61,835 nucleotides of DNA, from positions 1 to 61,835 of the forward strand of contig WRIL01000013.1 in NCBI GenBank assembly GCA_009782775.1. The letters run 5' to 3'. Each line of letters starts with the position of its first letter. Position 1 is the stretch's first letter. This DNA comes from Desulfovibrionaceae bacterium (lineage in GTDB: Bacteria > Desulfobacterota > Desulfovibrionia > Desulfovibrionales > Desulfovibrionaceae). Positions 14,651 to 24,420 of the stretch are shown piece by piece. Both the position numbers and the translations under genes were made by a program. The notes beneath the pieces are model-generated. The model worked only from the letters and a program-made list of their open reading frames with translations. It made no database searches and had not been told where the DNA came from.

Positions 14651-15901
14651 ATGTTTACAGGCGCTGAGATTATTCCGGAAGAAGAACTGGCCGTACGGCG
14701 GGCGCGCTGCCTGGCCCTTCTGCGGAAGCATTGCCCGCAGGCAGGCGGATTGATGATTTTTTCCAAAGTGAATATCTATTACTTCACCGGCACTTTCGCC
14801 CCCGGCCTGTTCTGGTTGCCCCTGGAAGGGGTTCCGGCGCTGGCCGTGCGCAAGGCGCTGGAGCGAGCGGAGCTTGAGAGCCCGTCCACCCGCGCTTTTG
14901 CCTATAAAAACTATGGCCAGATCCCGGATCTGCTTGCCGGGCAGGGAAGTCCTTTGCCGCCGGTTTTCGCCGTGGAGCAGGAGGGTCTGAGTTGGAGCCT
15001 GGGGCTGAACTTCAGTCGGAATTTTAAAAATTACGAATTGTTGCCGGCGGACATGGTCATCAAGCAGACCAGAGCGGTCAAGACTCCATGGGAAGCGGGC
15101 AAGCTGCGTCTGGCCGGTCGGCGGCATTACCAGGGGATGTGCGAGATCTTCCCGCAACGGGTGCGGGTAGGTATGGATGGCGCCGGGCTCTCCCGCCTGC
15201 TTTGGGATATTATGCTGGAGCTTGGTCATTCAGGGCATATCCGCATGTCCGCCCACGGCGAGGAGAGTTTTCTGGGACATGTGGCGGTGGGTGAAAACAG
15301 CGCGTATCCCAGTTATTACAACGGGCCTCTGGGCTTTAAAGGAGCGCACCCGGCCGCGGGCTACATGGGTTATGCCGGGGAAGTGTGGACGCGGGATTCT
15401 TTCCTGGCCACGGATGTGGGTTTTGTCCTGGAGGGCTATAACAGTGACAAGTCCGTGTTTTATTTTGCCGGGCCGCCTTCCTCTATACCCGCCCCCGCCC
15501 GCCGGGTCCAGGACGCCTGCCTGGAGATCCAGCGGGAAATAGCGGCCCGTTTGAAACCGGGGACCATCCCCCAGGATTTGTACCGCCTGGGGCTGGATTT
15601 GGCCGCCCGGCACGATCTGGGCGAGGGTTTCTTGGGGATGGGCGGGAACAAGGTGCCTTTCATCGGGCATGGCTTGGGTCTGCAATTGGACGAATGGCCT
15701 GCGCTGGCCGAGCGTTTTACGGAACCGCTTCAGGAAAATATGTTCCTGGCGGTTGAACCCAAGGTGGTGGTGCCTGGCCTGGGCATGCTGGGGGTGGAGA
15801 ACAGTTTTCTGGTCACCCCGGACGGCGGGTTTTGCCTGACCAATCTTTCCGGCCGGGTGGATACGGATGACGCCGGTGATATTATTTGTGTTGGAGCGTA
15901 A
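14651..15901 (+). CDS. M24-family metallopeptidase (Xaa-Pro aminopeptidase-like)
   Basis: The 416-residue protein has a creatinase-type N-terminal domain (SKVNIYYFTGTFAPGLFWLP) and an M24 pita-bread domain. The five metal ligands are recognisable: Asp in TDVGFVLEGY and in NSDKSVF, His in PFIGHGLGLQLDEWP, Glu in FLAVEPKVV and Glu in LGVENSFLV. ATG 14651 is preceded by GAGGGA. A longer frame to 14492 is open but has no ribosome site. It probably cleaves X-Pro peptides in the cytosol. The hybrid kinase gene follows 38 bases later and may be co-transcribed. Confidence 0.85.
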   Translation: MFTGAEIIPEEELAVRRARCLALLRKHCPQAGGLMIFSKVNIYYFTGTFAPGLFWLPLEGVPALAVRKALERAELESPSTRAFAYKNYGQIPDLLAGQGSPLPPVFAVEQEGLSWSLGLNFSRNFKNYELLPADMVIKQTRAVKTPWEAGKLRLAGRRHYQGMCEIFPQRVRVGMDGAGLSRLLWDIMLELGHSGHIRMSAHGEESFLGHVAVGENSAYPSYYNGPLGFKGAHPAAGYMGYAGEVWTRDSFLATDVGFVLEGYNSDKSVFYFAGPPSSIPAPARRVQDACLEIQREIAARLKPGTIPQDLYRLGLDLAARHDLGEGFLGMGGNKVPFIGHGLGLQLDEWPALAERFTEPLQENMFLAVEPKVVVPGLGMLGVENSFLVTPDGGFCLTNLSGRVDTDDAGDIICVGA

Positions 15902-15939
15902 TAGGTAACGGCCCGCGGAAGCGGTCAACGGGGTTTGCC

Positions 15940-18900
15940 GTGATAAAAACAAGCTGCCGGTTATTGGTTCTGGTTTTTTTGTTGGGCGTTTTTGCCTGCG
16001 AAAAGACGGCGCAGACGCCCCAAGACGAATTTTATCCGGTTTATGAGAGCTATCGCGAGATCCCCGGTTTGACCGCGGAAGAAATCAGGGTCGTGGAAGC
16101 CTTGCGGAGCGAAGGACGGCGTTTTGTTTACGGCATGAACCTCAGCTCTGAGGCTTTTTACAGGGACAACGGCGAAGTCGGAGGCTACACCTGGCTTGTC
16201 TGCGACTGGCTGAGCAAACTTTTTGACATGCCTTTTGAACCGGCCATTTATAATTGGGGAGATCTGCTGAATGGCCTGGAAAGCAGGGAGATAGACTTTT
16301 CCGGCGAGCTCACCGCCTCTTCCAGGCGCCGGATCAGGTATTTTATGACCAGCGCCATTGCCGAACGTTCGGTCAAATACATGCGCATTGATGGAAGCGA
16401 GGAGATTAGCCGTATCGCCAGAACCCGTCCCTTGCGCTACGCCTTTTTATCCGATTCAGCCATCTCCGAGCAGGTGTTGGCGCTGGCGCGGCATGAGGTG
16501 GAAGCATATTTTGTTCAAGATTATGCCACGGCCTACCGCATGCTTAAAGCCGGCGAGGCTGACGCCTTTTTTGATACGGGCATCGCCGAGACCGCCTTTG
16601 ATTCCTATGGCGATGTGCGGGCGGAGTATTTTTTCCCCTTGATCTACAGCCCGGTTTCCATGTCCACCCAAAATCCGCTTTTGGCGCCGCTAATTTCTGT
16701 GGTGCAAAAGGCTTTGCAAAACGGCGGCTCCTGGCAGCTCGCCCGTTTTTATAGCCAGGGCTACCAGGAGTATTTAGGGCATAAGTTGTTTGCCCAGTTA
16801 AACGGCGAGGAAAGGGAATACATCCGCGGGTTGGCGGAGTCGGGACAGGCGGTGCGGGTGGCTACGGAGCATGACAATTACCCTGCCAGTTTTTTTAACT
16901 GGCATGAGGGCCAGTGGCAGGGCATCGCCTGGGACGTGCTTTCGGCGGTGAGCGCCTTCACCGGGATACGCTTTGAGCGGGCAAATCCCGACCGGGTGGA
17001 CTGGCCGGAACTGTTGCGCCTGCTGGAATCCGGAGAAGCCCAGTTGATTACGGAGCTGGTGCGTTCCAAGGAACGGGAAGGACGGTTCATCTGGCCGGAG
17101 GTGTCCTACCAGACGGATAACTTTGCTTTGCTTTCCCAGGTTGGCTATCCGGACATCAGCATCAACGAGGTTTCTTATGTCCGGGTGGGACTGCCCAAGG
17201 ACACGATTTATTCGCATATCTTCGACGAATGGTTTCCCGGGCACGCCCGCGCGGTGGAATACAATAGCCTCTCCCAGGCCGTGGACGCGCTGGAAAATGG
17301 CGAAATTGATCTGCTCATGGCCAGCAGGAGTCTTTTGCTCAGCATGACCAACTATGAAGAACGCGTTGGTTTTAAGTCCAATCTGGCCTTCGACCACACC
17401 TTTGAATCCACCTTCGGCCTCCACAAGGAGGAAGGGATCCTGGCCTCGGTTATTGCCAAATCCATGCGCCTGATTGACCTGAAGGATATTTCCGAGCGAT
17501 GGGTGCACAAGGTGTTTGATTACCGTGCGAAAATAGCCCAGGCGCAAAGGCCGTGGCTTATAGGCTCGATGATCCTGCTGTTTTTTGTGGTTGCGCTGTT
17601 GTTGGTTATTTTCTTGCGCAACAGGCGGGAGGGCGTCCGCCTGGAAAAGCTTGTCCGGGAGAGCACCGAGCAGCTTCGGGTGGTAATCGGCAATTATGGA
17701 GGAGTGATCTGGAGCGTGGATAAAGACAGAATCATCCGGACCTTCAACGGACACTATCTCAAAACCATTGGGGTCACTCCGGACTTTCTTGAAGGCAAGA
17801 GCCTGGAGCTGGCCAGGCTCAAAAATCGCCACCTGGACGTCCTGGAAAATGTGGACAAGGCTCTTTCGCAGGGAATTTCCCATGATTGGACGAGCGATAT
17901 TGACGGGAGAATGTTCCATTCGCGCACCTCGCCCATCTATGACAGCGAGGGACAGGTGAGCGGCGTGGTGGGTAGCACCGATGACGTTACCGATATTCTC
18001 CGCTTGCAGGATGACTTGCGCAAGGCGGTGGAGGCGGCGGAAGCGGCCAGCCGGGCCAAAAGCGATTTCCTGTCCAATATGAGTCATGAAATGCGTACCC
18101 CCATGAACGCCGTCATCGGTATGACCACCATTGGCAAGGCTGCCGCCGACACGGAACGCAAGGACTATGCCTTCGGCAAGATCCAGGAGGCCTCCACGCA
18201 TCTTTTGGGGGTGATCAACGACATTCTGGACATGTCCAAAATTGAGGCCGGTAAGTTTGAGATCTCCCCGGTGGAATTCGATTTTGAAAAGATGCTTCAG
18301 AAAGTGGTCAATGTGGTCAATTTTCGGGTGGAGGAAAAAAGGCAGTTTCTGGCCGTGCATATTGATCCGGGCCTTCCTCCCACGCTGTTTTGCGATGATC
18401 AGCGCTTGGCCCAGGTGGTCACCAACCTTCTGAGCAATGCCGTTAAATTCACCCCGGAAGACGGGAATATCCATCTGGGCGCGTATCTGGCGAGTGAAGA
18501 AGAGGATCTGGCCTGCATCCGCATTGAGGTGCGCGACAGCGGCATAGGCATCAGCCCGGAGCAGCAGACCAATTTGTTCAAGTCCTTCCAGCAGGCCGAA
18601 AGCAGCACCACGCGGCGTTTCGGAGGTACCGGGCTGGGACTGGCTATTTCCAAGCGTATTGTCGAGATGATGGGGGGAGAGATCTGGGTGAAATCGGATC
18701 TGGGACACGGGGCCACTTTCGGTTTTACCATCCGGGCGAAATGTTCGCGTCTGCCAATGTTTGCCCCGGCCGAGATCCCAAGCGACACCCGTGTGCTGGC
18801 CGTGGACGACCAGCCGGAGGTGCTGGCGATTTTCCAGGAAACAGCCGTTCGCTTTGGCTTTATCTGCGAGGTGGCGCAAAGCGGCGAAGAAGCAATGGAA

Positions 18901-19596
18901 AAAGTCCGGCTGGGGACATATGACATGTTTTTCATTGACTGGCGGCTGCCCGGCATGGACGGTATAGAACTGACCGGTCGCCTCAAGGAAATTCAGGGTG
19001 AAAATAGCGTGGCGGACAAGGCCGTGGTGATGATCTCTTCCACCGAATGGGACATTATCGAGAAAGACGCCAGGGCCGCAGGGGTGGATAAATTTTTGGC
19101 CAAGCCCCTCTTCCCCTCGGATATTGCCGAGTGCATGTGTGTATGTCTGGGGGGGGGGCGTGCGGCCTCCGTCCAGGAAGATGGAGAAGAGGCGGCGGAG
19201 CGGGCGGATATCTTTGAGAGCCGGCATATCCTCCTGGCCGAAGATGTGGAGATCAACCGCGAGATTGTCCTGGCCCTTCTTGAACCCACCTGTCTTGTCA
19301 TTGACTGCGCGGAAAACGGGGCCGAGGCCGTGAAGATGTTCAGCCGGAACCCGGAACTCTATGATGTGATCTTCATGGACGTGCAAATGCCGGAAATGGA
19401 CGGCTACGAGGCCACTAGGCGCATCCGCGCCCTGGATCTGCCGCGGGCCGGAGAAATACCCATCATCGCCATGTCGGCCAATGTGTTCAAGGAGGATGTG
19501 GAAAAATGCCTGGCCGCCGGCATGAATGACCATGTGGGCAAGCCTCTTGACCTGGGCGTGGTCATAGCTAAGCTGCATCAATATTTGGAGAGCTGA
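15940..19596 (+). CDS. BvgS-like hybrid histidine kinase with two solute-binding domains and two receivers
   Basis: With GTG 15940 the product has 1218 residues. Order: signal peptide with lipobox-like LGVFAC (Cys20); SBP_bac_3-like domains at about 45-280 and 300-525; membrane span 540-560; PAS 580-690; HisKA with His716 in [11 protein letters not shown]; HATPase 820-935 (N box LLSNAVKF, G boxes DSGIGIS and GGTGLGLAI); receiver 1 (D1000 in [11 protein letters not shown]) and receiver 2 (D1147 in [11 protein letters not shown]). No HPt domain is present, so phosphotransfer to an output needs a separate HPt or response regulator. The ligand is probably an amino acid or small organic acid. A G10 tract at 19149-19158 lies between the receivers. 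Confidence 0.92.
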   Translation: MIKTSCRLLVLVFLLGVFACEKTAQTPQDEFYPVYESYREIPGLTAEEIRVVEALRSEGRRFVYGMNLSSEAFYRDNGEVGGYTWLVCDWLSKLFDMPFEPAIYNWGDLLNGLESREIDFSGELTASSRRRIRYFMTSAIAERSVKYMRIDGSEEISRIARTRPLRYAFLSDSAISEQVLALARHEVEAYFVQDYATAYRMLKAGEADAFFDTGIAETAFDSYGDVRAEYFFPLIYSPVSMSTQNPLLAPLISVVQKALQNGGSWQLARFYSQGYQEYLGHKLFAQLNGEEREYIRGLAESGQAVRVATEHDNYPASFFNWHEGQWQGIAWDVLSAVSAFTGIRFERANPDRVDWPELLRLLESGEAQLITELVRSKEREGRFIWPEVSYQTDNFALLSQVGYPDISINEVSYVRVGLPKDTIYSHIFDEWFPGHARAVEYNSLSQAVDALENGEIDLLMASRSLLLSMTNYEERVGFKSNLAFDHTFESTFGLHKEEGILASVIAKSMRLIDLKDISERWVHKVFDYRAKIAQAQRPWLIGSMILLFFVVALLLVIFLRNRREGVRLEKLVRESTEQLRVVIGNYGGVIWSVDKDRIIRTFNGHYLKTIGVTPDFLEGKSLELARLKNRHLDVLENVDKALSQGISHDWTSDIDGRMFHSRTSPIYDSEGQVSGVVGSTDDVTDILRLQDDLRKAVEAAEAASRAKSDFLSNMSHEMRTPMNAVIGMTTIGKAAADTERKDYAFGKIQEASTHLLGVINDILDMSKIEAGKFEISPVEFDFEKMLQKVVNVVNFRVEEKRQFLAVHIDPGLPPTLFCDDQRLAQVVTNLLSNAVKFTPEDGNIHLGAYLASEEEDLACIRIEVRDSGIGISPEQQTNLFKSFQQAESSTTRRFGGTGLGLAISKRIVEMMGGEIWVKSDLGHGATFGFTIRAKCSRLPMFAPAEIPSDTRVLAVDDQPEVLAIFQETAVRFGFICEVAQSGEEAMEKVRLGTYDMFFIDWRLPGMDGIELTGRLKEIQGENSVADKAVVMISSTEWDIIEKDARAAGVDKFLAKPLFPSDIAECMCVCLGGGRAASVQEDGEEAAERADIFESRHILLAEDVEINREIVLALLEPTCLVIDCAENGAEAVKMFSRNPELYDVIFMDVQMPEMDGYEATRRIRALDLPRAGEIPIIAMSANVFKEDVEKCLAAGMNDHVGKPLDLGVVIAKLHQYLES
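19149..19158 (+). repeat. G10 homopolymer inside the hybrid kinase gene
   Basis: Ten consecutive G encode the end of Leu and three Gly (residues about 1070-1073) between receiver 1 and receiver 2. In the present length the frame is intact. Loss of one G shifts to a frame ending at 19333; gain of one G ends near 19217. Either removes receiver 2. Such G tracts are classic slipped-strand sites in other bacteria. Confidence 0.8.
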
Positions 19597-19613
19597 GCCT
19601 TCCGGAGGAATCT

Positions 19614-20570
19614 ATGCTGGCGGATGTGGCTCTGAATATTTTCGCCAAGCCGTACCAAACGGCCCTGGCCCTGCTTTCGCTGCTCAAGCACAGCGCAGGA
19701 CATGTGGGCCGTTTTTATTTGCAGTTTGAGCCGGCGGGCTCGCGTTATGACGCGGAGCCGCCTTATGCCGTTGCCGAGTATTTGTTTGAGGCCGGGCTGG
19801 AGGTGGAAATTTTTCAGCCGGAGATCTGGGTGGAGTGCGCGGCGGTGGAGGAAGCGCGTCTCAGCGATGTCCCTTACCGCCTGGCCATGCGTTATCAATA
19901 CGCCTTCGAGCATACGGAGCGGCGTTATTTATTCATCCTGCACAACGACGTCATGTTCAAACGGGATATCCTCGGGGCCATGCTGGAGAGGGCGGACGGA
20001 GCCTTTATCCTGGGGCGGATCGGGCAATGCTGGAACTGTCCGGCCCGGGACGCGGATTTGGTGCTGGCGGCCGGTCTGGGAACAGAGGCTTGTGCCCCGG
20101 AGAGATATGCGGACTTTCAGCCGGACTTTGTCGGTTTGGAACGGCTTTACGCCTTGGCCCGGGAAAAGGGGCTGGCGGTGCGTCCGTACTGGGAAGGCTG
20201 GGAGACGCATTACCGTGAACGGGCCTGGCCCTTGCCCGAGTGCCGGGTAAACGAGTGGGCCTGCCTGGTGGATGTGCGGGAAACCAGGCCCCTGACCCGC
20301 CCCGCTGGCGGCATTTTGCCCCTGGGAGCCTTTGAGGCTTGCGGCAGCCAGACCCTGGATACGGGAGTGGCCTGGTTTCGGGAGCTTTCTCGCCAAGGGT
20401 TCCGGGCCGGGCATTTTTGGGTAGATGATTATATGATGCACTGGGGCGGCAGCGCGCGTATCCGGCGGGATGCCTATCTGGAGGCGGAGCAGGAGGCTAT
20501 GCGCATATTGCTCCGGGCCTTCCCGGATTTTGTGCGCTGGTGCAGGGAAAAGAAAAAGAAATTATTTTAG
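19614..20570 (+). CDS. Putative glycosyltransferase-like protein
   Basis: The 318-residue protein has no signal peptide. The N-terminal part (DVALNIFAKPYQTALALLSL) and the segment RRYLFILHNDVMFKRDILGAM resemble the nucleotide-sugar region of GT-A glycosyltransferases (HND as a DXD-like site). A later WVDDYMMHWGG may serve as the acceptor-side acid. The assignment is from pattern only. ATG 19614 has GGAGG 8 bases upstream. It follows the kinase by 17 bases, so the two are probably co-transcribed. Its end overlaps the convergent TPR gene by 4 bases. Confidence 0.6.
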   Translation: MLADVALNIFAKPYQTALALLSLLKHSAGHVGRFYLQFEPAGSRYDAEPPYAVAEYLFEAGLEVEIFQPEIWVECAAVEEARLSDVPYRLAMRYQYAFEHTERRYLFILHNDVMFKRDILGAMLERADGAFILGRIGQCWNCPARDADLVLAAGLGTEACAPERYADFQPDFVGLERLYALAREKGLAVRPYWEGWETHYRERAWPLPECRVNEWACLVDVRETRPLTRPAGGILPLGAFEACGSQTLDTGVAWFRELSRQGFRAGHFWVDDYMMHWGGSARIRRDAYLEAEQEAMRILLRAFPDFVRWCREKKKKLF

Positions 20571-21457
20571 GGGCTCTCTGGCAGCGTTTCTTCCGTCGGG
20601 GCTTCCACAGGCGCCTCCGTGACGGGGGGCGCGGTGGGAGTAGCCGCCGCCTGTGTGGTGGTATGCGCGTCCCGGGCTTTTTTCAGGACCTGGACCGCTA
20701 CGGATCTTTTTTCGTCGGATAGGAGGTTTTTACTGAGCATCCACATAAGGAAGCGCACGGATTCGTCCATGGTCGGGTTGAGGTTCAGCCCTTTAAGCAG
20801 GTAATCCGCGGCCAGCTCGGGGTTGTCGTTTTCCAGGGCGGCCCTGGCGATGTTGTGGTAGAGGTTTTCGTCCTGGTCCGAGAGTTCCAGAGCCCGTTTA
20901 TAGTAGTCCAGGGCTTCCGTGAACATCTTGTTTTTGCGTAGCTGGATGCCGAATTCGTTGAACAGGTGCTTGTGCTCCTGCTCAAAGGCCGCTTCCAGTT
21001 TGACCAGGCGGTTGAAGATATTCTGGGCCTTGTCCGGCTCGTTGCGCTCCAGGTAGGTTAGTCCCAGGCCGAAGTTGGCCCGCACGTTTTCTTCATCCAC
21101 CTTCAGGGCGTTATTGAACTCCATCTCCGCGCTGAAATATTCCTGGTTGCTCCGGTGCCGTTCGCCCCGGGCCACGACTTTATTAAGCTCCCGCATCCGC
21201 GGAAAGACGGTGGAGACATAAAATTCCGGCTCCGGCGAGAAATCTGACAGAAAATTCTCTCTTTCCACAATGCGCTTGGGGCCGGATGGGATATAGTTGT
21301 TGTTCAGGGGCTGGACTTCCACCTTGCCGGTGTTTTCCCCTTCGGTTAATTCCACGCAATGCCAGAAGACCTTGTGGATGCTCTTGCGCGAGGTAGTGCC
21401 GGTGCCGACCTTCTGTACTTCCTGGTTGGAAAATACCCCACGGATATGTTGTTCCAT
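20567..21457 (-). CDS. Tetratricopeptide-repeat protein
   Basis: The 296-residue protein starts MEQHIRGVFSNQEVQKVGTG, a beta-like N-terminal domain of about 80 residues. TPR-like repeats follow between about 90 and 235 (SAEMEFNNALKVDEENVRAN, KAQNIFNRLVKLEAAF, EALDYYKRALELSDQDENLY, LAADYLLKGLNLNPTMDESV). The C-terminal tail is low-complexity Thr/Ala/Pro/Glu-rich (about 260-296). No signal peptide. It sits 17 bases downstream of pyrF and is therefore probably in the remA-gmk-pyrF transcript. Function unknown. Confidence 0.8.
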   Translation of the reverse strand: MEQHIRGVFSNQEVQKVGTGTTSRKSIHKVFWHCVELTEGENTGKVEVQPLNNNYIPSGPKRIVERENFLSDFSPEPEFYVSTVFPRMRELNKVVARGERHRSNQEYFSAEMEFNNALKVDEENVRANFGLGLTYLERNEPDKAQNIFNRLVKLEAAFEQEHKHLFNEFGIQLRKNKMFTEALDYYKRALELSDQDENLYHNIARAALENDNPELAADYLLKGLNLNPTMDESVRFLMWMLSKNLLSDEKRSVAVQVLKKARDAHTTTQAAATPTAPPVTEAPVEAPTEETLPESP

Positions 21458-21474
21458 AAGCTCAGTCCTGCTAT

Positions 21475-22176
21475 TTATTTTCCAGCGTCCTCAATCTGCC
21501 TGAGGATCTCTCCGGCGGTCTGCGCCGGATCGGCGGCCTGCAGCACGGGACGCCCGACCACCAGAAAATCCGCTCCGTTTCTGGCTGCCTCCCGCGGGCT
21601 TAATATCCGCTGCTGATCCTCCAGGGGCACGGAACCGCCGGGCAGGCGAATGCCCGGACAAAGACAGATAAATTCTCGCCCCACGGCCGCCTTCACCGCC
21701 GCCGCTTCCTGCCCGGAACAAACCACTCCGTCCAGCCCCCAGGCCTTGGCCTTACCGGCGTAGTCCAGTATCTGGCCGCGCAAGTCCTTCGCCCCAGGGG
21801 CGGCGCTCTGGCTGGTCAGCACGGTGACCCCCAGGAGGCGGCAGTTCCTCCCCAGAGAGCGGGCCTCCGCGACCGATTCGGCCGCAGCCCTGCACATGGC
21901 CTCGCCCCCTGCCAGGTGCACGTTGCACATCTCCGCCCCGGCGCGGATGGCGGCGGCAGTCGCCCGGCGAACAGTGTTGGGGATATCGTGAAATTTCAGG
22001 TCCAGGAAGATCCGTGCCCCCAGGTCCAGTAAATTTCGTACCAAGCCGGGACCGGTTGCCGTGAACAGCTCCAGCCCCACTTTCAGCCAGGGGGTAACCG
22101 GCAGCAGCCTTTGGGCCAGGCTCAGGGCGTCGTCGGCCTCGGGCAGGTCCAGCGCGATGATCAGGCGGCTGTTCAT
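21475..22176 (-). CDS. pyrF: Orotidine 5'-phosphate decarboxylase
   Basis: PyrF makes UMP from OMP in pyrimidine synthesis. The 233-residue TIM-barrel protein has the catalytic signature FLDLKFHDIPNTVRRA (Asp-Lys-...-Asp), the N-terminal LIIALDLPEADDAL and the phosphate-binding FLVVGRPV near the end. Length is normal. ATG 22176 overlaps the gmk stop (ATGA). The remA-gmk-pyrF order with overlaps points to translational coupling of nucleotide-synthesis genes. Confidence 0.95.
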   Translation of the reverse strand: MNSRLIIALDLPEADDALSLAQRLLPVTPWLKVGLELFTATGPGLVRNLLDLGARIFLDLKFHDIPNTVRRATAAAIRAGAEMCNVHLAGGEAMCRAAAESVAEARSLGRNCRLLGVTVLTSQSAAPGAKDLRGQILDYAGKAKAWGLDGVVCSGQEAAAVKAAVGREFICLCPGIRLPGGSVPLEDQQRILSPREAARNGADFLVVGRPVLQAADPAQTAGEILRQIEDAGK

Positions 22177-22814
22177 GGTTCCGGCAGTGACGGTTCAAAC
22201 TCGTTTACCAATTGCTGTAATAAATTCGGACTGCGCATGGGATGCAGGCAGGCCGTCTGGTATATGGCGCATAAATCTTTAAAGGCCTTATCCGGATCGT
22301 CATTGACCACCCAGGTGTTGAACCAGGCCGCCTGTTTAAGCTCCAGGAGAGCGTTGGTCAGGCGCAGGCGGATGTCTTCCTCGCTGTCCGAGGCGCGCTG
22401 GCGTAGCCGCTGCTCCAGCGACGAGCGCGACGGCGGCAGCACAAAAACGAAATAGGCGCTGGGCAGGGTGTTCTTTAACTGGGCCGCGCCCTGCACATCC
22501 ACGTCAAAAAGCAAATCTTTGCCTTCTTCCAGCATTCGCATGGCCGCGGCCAGCGGGGTGCCGTAATAAAACCCATGCACCATGGCCCATTCAGCAAAGT
22601 AATGTTGTTCCACCAGTTCCCTGAAACGCTCCGGTTTGACAAAGTAGTAATCCTGGCCGTTGGTTTCATCCGGCCTTGGGGGCCTGGTGGTGTAAGAAAT
22701 GGAAAAGGCTATGCGCGGATACTCGGCGAGCATGCGCCGGGCCAGGGTGGTTTTGCCGGTGCCCGAAGGGGCGCAGAGCACCAGGGCGGCTCCGTTGCGC
22801 TGATAATCACTCAT
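22173..22814 (-). CDS. gmk: Guanylate kinase
   Basis: Gmk phosphorylates GMP to GDP. The 213-residue protein has the P-loop [14 protein letters not shown] (about 15-28), then [22 protein letters not shown] and GVFDVDVQG-type [14 protein letters not shown], all typical. ATG 22814 is chosen because it overlaps the remA stop by 4 bases and gives normal length; the open frame continues upstream to 22937 without similarity. No strong ribosome site, consistent with coupling to remA. Confidence 0.95.
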   Translation of the reverse strand: MSDYQRNGAALVLCAPSGTGKTTLARRMLAEYPRIAFSISYTTRPPRPDETNGQDYYFVKPERFRELVEQHYFAEWAMVHGFYYGTPLAAAMRMLEEGKDLLFDVDVQGAAQLKNTLPSAYFVFVLPPSRSSLEQRLRQRASDSEEDIRLRLTNALLELKQAAWFNTWVVNDDPDKAFKDLCAIYQTACLHPMRSPNLLQQLVNEFEPSLPEP

Positions 22815-23107
22815 AGATAACTCGCCTTTTTTCCTTCGGTAAAGGCCGCCGGCTGTTCTTGGGCAAAACGCTGGCGGATGGTTTCCGACTGTACTGAAGA
22901 GAGGATCACATGCCCGGAATCCAGCAAGATAATACATCTGGTCTTGCGGCCGTGGGTGGCGTCCACCAGTTGTCCCTTTTCCTTGGCTTCTTCACGCAGG
23001 CGGCGCATGGGCGCGGATACAGGGTTGAACAGGGCCACCACCCTCTGGGCAATGACCAGGTTACCGAAACCGATGTTCAGCAGGGGCAGGGCCCCAGTTT
23101 CGCTCAT
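22811..23107 (-). CDS. remA: DUF370/RemA-like DNA-binding protein
   Basis: The 98-residue protein has the RemA family pattern [28 protein letters not shown], then [24 protein letters not shown]. In Bacillus RemA is an arc-forming DNA-binding activator of matrix genes; in Desulfovibrio-type genomes the gene lies before gmk and its role is unstudied as far as I know. ATG 23107 follows GGAGGG. It heads the gmk-pyrF operon. The 23108-23253 gap upstream should hold the operon promoter. Confidence 0.9.
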   Translation of the reverse strand: MSETGALPLLNIGFGNLVIAQRVVALFNPVSAPMRRLREEAKEKGQLVDATHGRKTRCIILLDSGHVILSSVQSETIRQRFAQEQPAAFTEGKKASYL

Positions 23108-23253
23108 GCCGCCCTCCGGACCGGGAAAACATAGCCCTTATGGGTTCTTTTATCAATATATTTGAGTATCCCCGAAGCCGGCGCGTATTTTATCGCCCCG
23201 AATCAGGGCATTATGTTTACTGGAGGCTTGGCCGCATGTCCAGAAAGTAAGCG

Positions 23254-24420
23254 TCACCGGCGTGCGGAAGCCGTCAGCAAAAGCAGAGCCGAGCAGCAGA
23301 ATAAGGCTCCGGCGTAAAATGTCCAGGCATATCCCAGGCTGTCCCACAGCCAGCCGGCGGTTAGGCTGGCCGTCAGCACGGCAATTCCGCCGGCCATATT
23401 GAAAAAGCCGAAAGCCGTGCCCCGGAGATCCTCGGGGGCCGTTGCAGCCACCAAGCTGGCCAACAGCCCCTGAGTCAGTCCCAGGTGCACGCCCCACAAA
23501 CCCACCCCGACCAGGAGCAAGAGCGTTCCTCCATCAATCGCCAGGATCAAATCCGCCGCCAGCAGGGGAAGCACGCCCAGGGTCAGCATGAGCTTGCGGC
23601 TGACCCGGTCGGAAAGCCAGCCGAAAGGATAGGCGCAGATCGCGTAGACAAAGTTCATGCAGACCATGATCAGGGGAATCAGGGCCAGTTCCAGGCCGCT
23701 CCGCTCCGCCCGGAGCACCAGGAAGGCCTCGCTGAAACGGGCCATAGACAGGGCCGCGCCGATGAATACAACGCGCCAGTAAGAAACATCCAGGCGTTGC
23801 AGGTTTTTCCAACTCAGAAAGGCGCGTCCGGAGGCGGGTTGTTTCTGTTCCGGCTCCTTGAGCCCCAGGACCAGGAGCCCCACAGCCATGAGGCCGGGGA
23901 TCGCCGCCAGCCAGAAGATCGAACGGAAGTCTCCGGCCAGCAGGATCATGAGGCCGACGGCCAGGAGCGGCCCCCAAAAAGCCCCCAGGGTATCCAGGGA
24001 TTGTCTCAGACCGAAGGCTGCCCCGCGTAGTTCCGGCGGGGTCAAATCCGCCACCAGCGCATCCCTGGGCGCGCCGCGTATGCCCTTCCCCACCCGGTCG
24101 GCTAGGCGTGCGCCCAGCACCACACTGGGGCAGGCGGCCAGGGCGAAGACCGGCTTGCTCAGAGCCCCCAAGGCATAGCCAAGGACTGCCAGGGCCTTGC
24201 GCCGACCCAGGTAATCGCTCAAGACCCCGGAAAAGACCTTGACCATGAGGGCCGTGGCCTCGGCCAGCCCTTCCACCAGTCCGACGGCCAGGTAACTCAT
24301 CCCCAGGCTCGTGGCCATGAACAGCGGCAAGAGGCTGTGGATCATCTCCGAAGAAATATCCATCAGCATGCTGACCAGGCCCAAAACCCACACTCCGCGG
24401 GGCAGCTTTTTCCCTGTCAT
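23254..24420 (-). CDS. Major facilitator superfamily transporter
   Basis: The 388-residue protein has about 12 hydrophobic spans and the MFS loop motif LSDYLGRRKALAVLGY (GXXXDRXGRR-like) after helix 2, with a repeat in the second half (GWLSDRVSRKLMLTLG). It is close in size to drug/metabolite MFS exporters. Substrate cannot be read from sequence. ATG 24420 overlaps the stop of the LPS-type glycosyltransferase gene by 4 bases, so the two are coupled; whether it moves a glycan-related compound is unknown. Confidence 0.85.
   Translation of the reverse strand: MTGKKLPRGVWVLGLVSMLMDISSEMIHSLLPLFMATSLGMSYLAVGLVEGLAEATALMVKVFSGVLSDYLGRRKALAVLGYALGALSKPVFALAACPSVVLGARLADRVGKGIRGAPRDALVADLTPPELRGAAFGLRQSLDTLGAFWGPLLAVGLMILLAGDFRSIFWLAAIPGLMAVGLLVLGLKEPEQKQPASGRAFLSWKNLQRLDVSYWRVVFIGAALSMARFSEAFLVLRAERSGLELALIPLIMVCMNFVYAICAYPFGWLSDRVSRKLMLTLGVLPLLAADLILAIDGGTLLLLVGVGLWGVHLGLTQGLLASLVAATAPEDLRGTAFGFFNMAGGIAVLTASLTAGWLWDSLGYAWTFYAGALFCCSALLLLTASARR

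Noticed and set aside
16798-19581. A 927-codon open frame opposite the hybrid histidine kinase
   Set aside because: It is the antisense shadow of a strongly supported kinase gene; it has no family motifs and lacks a ribosome site. GC-rich codon bias leaves the opposite frame open.
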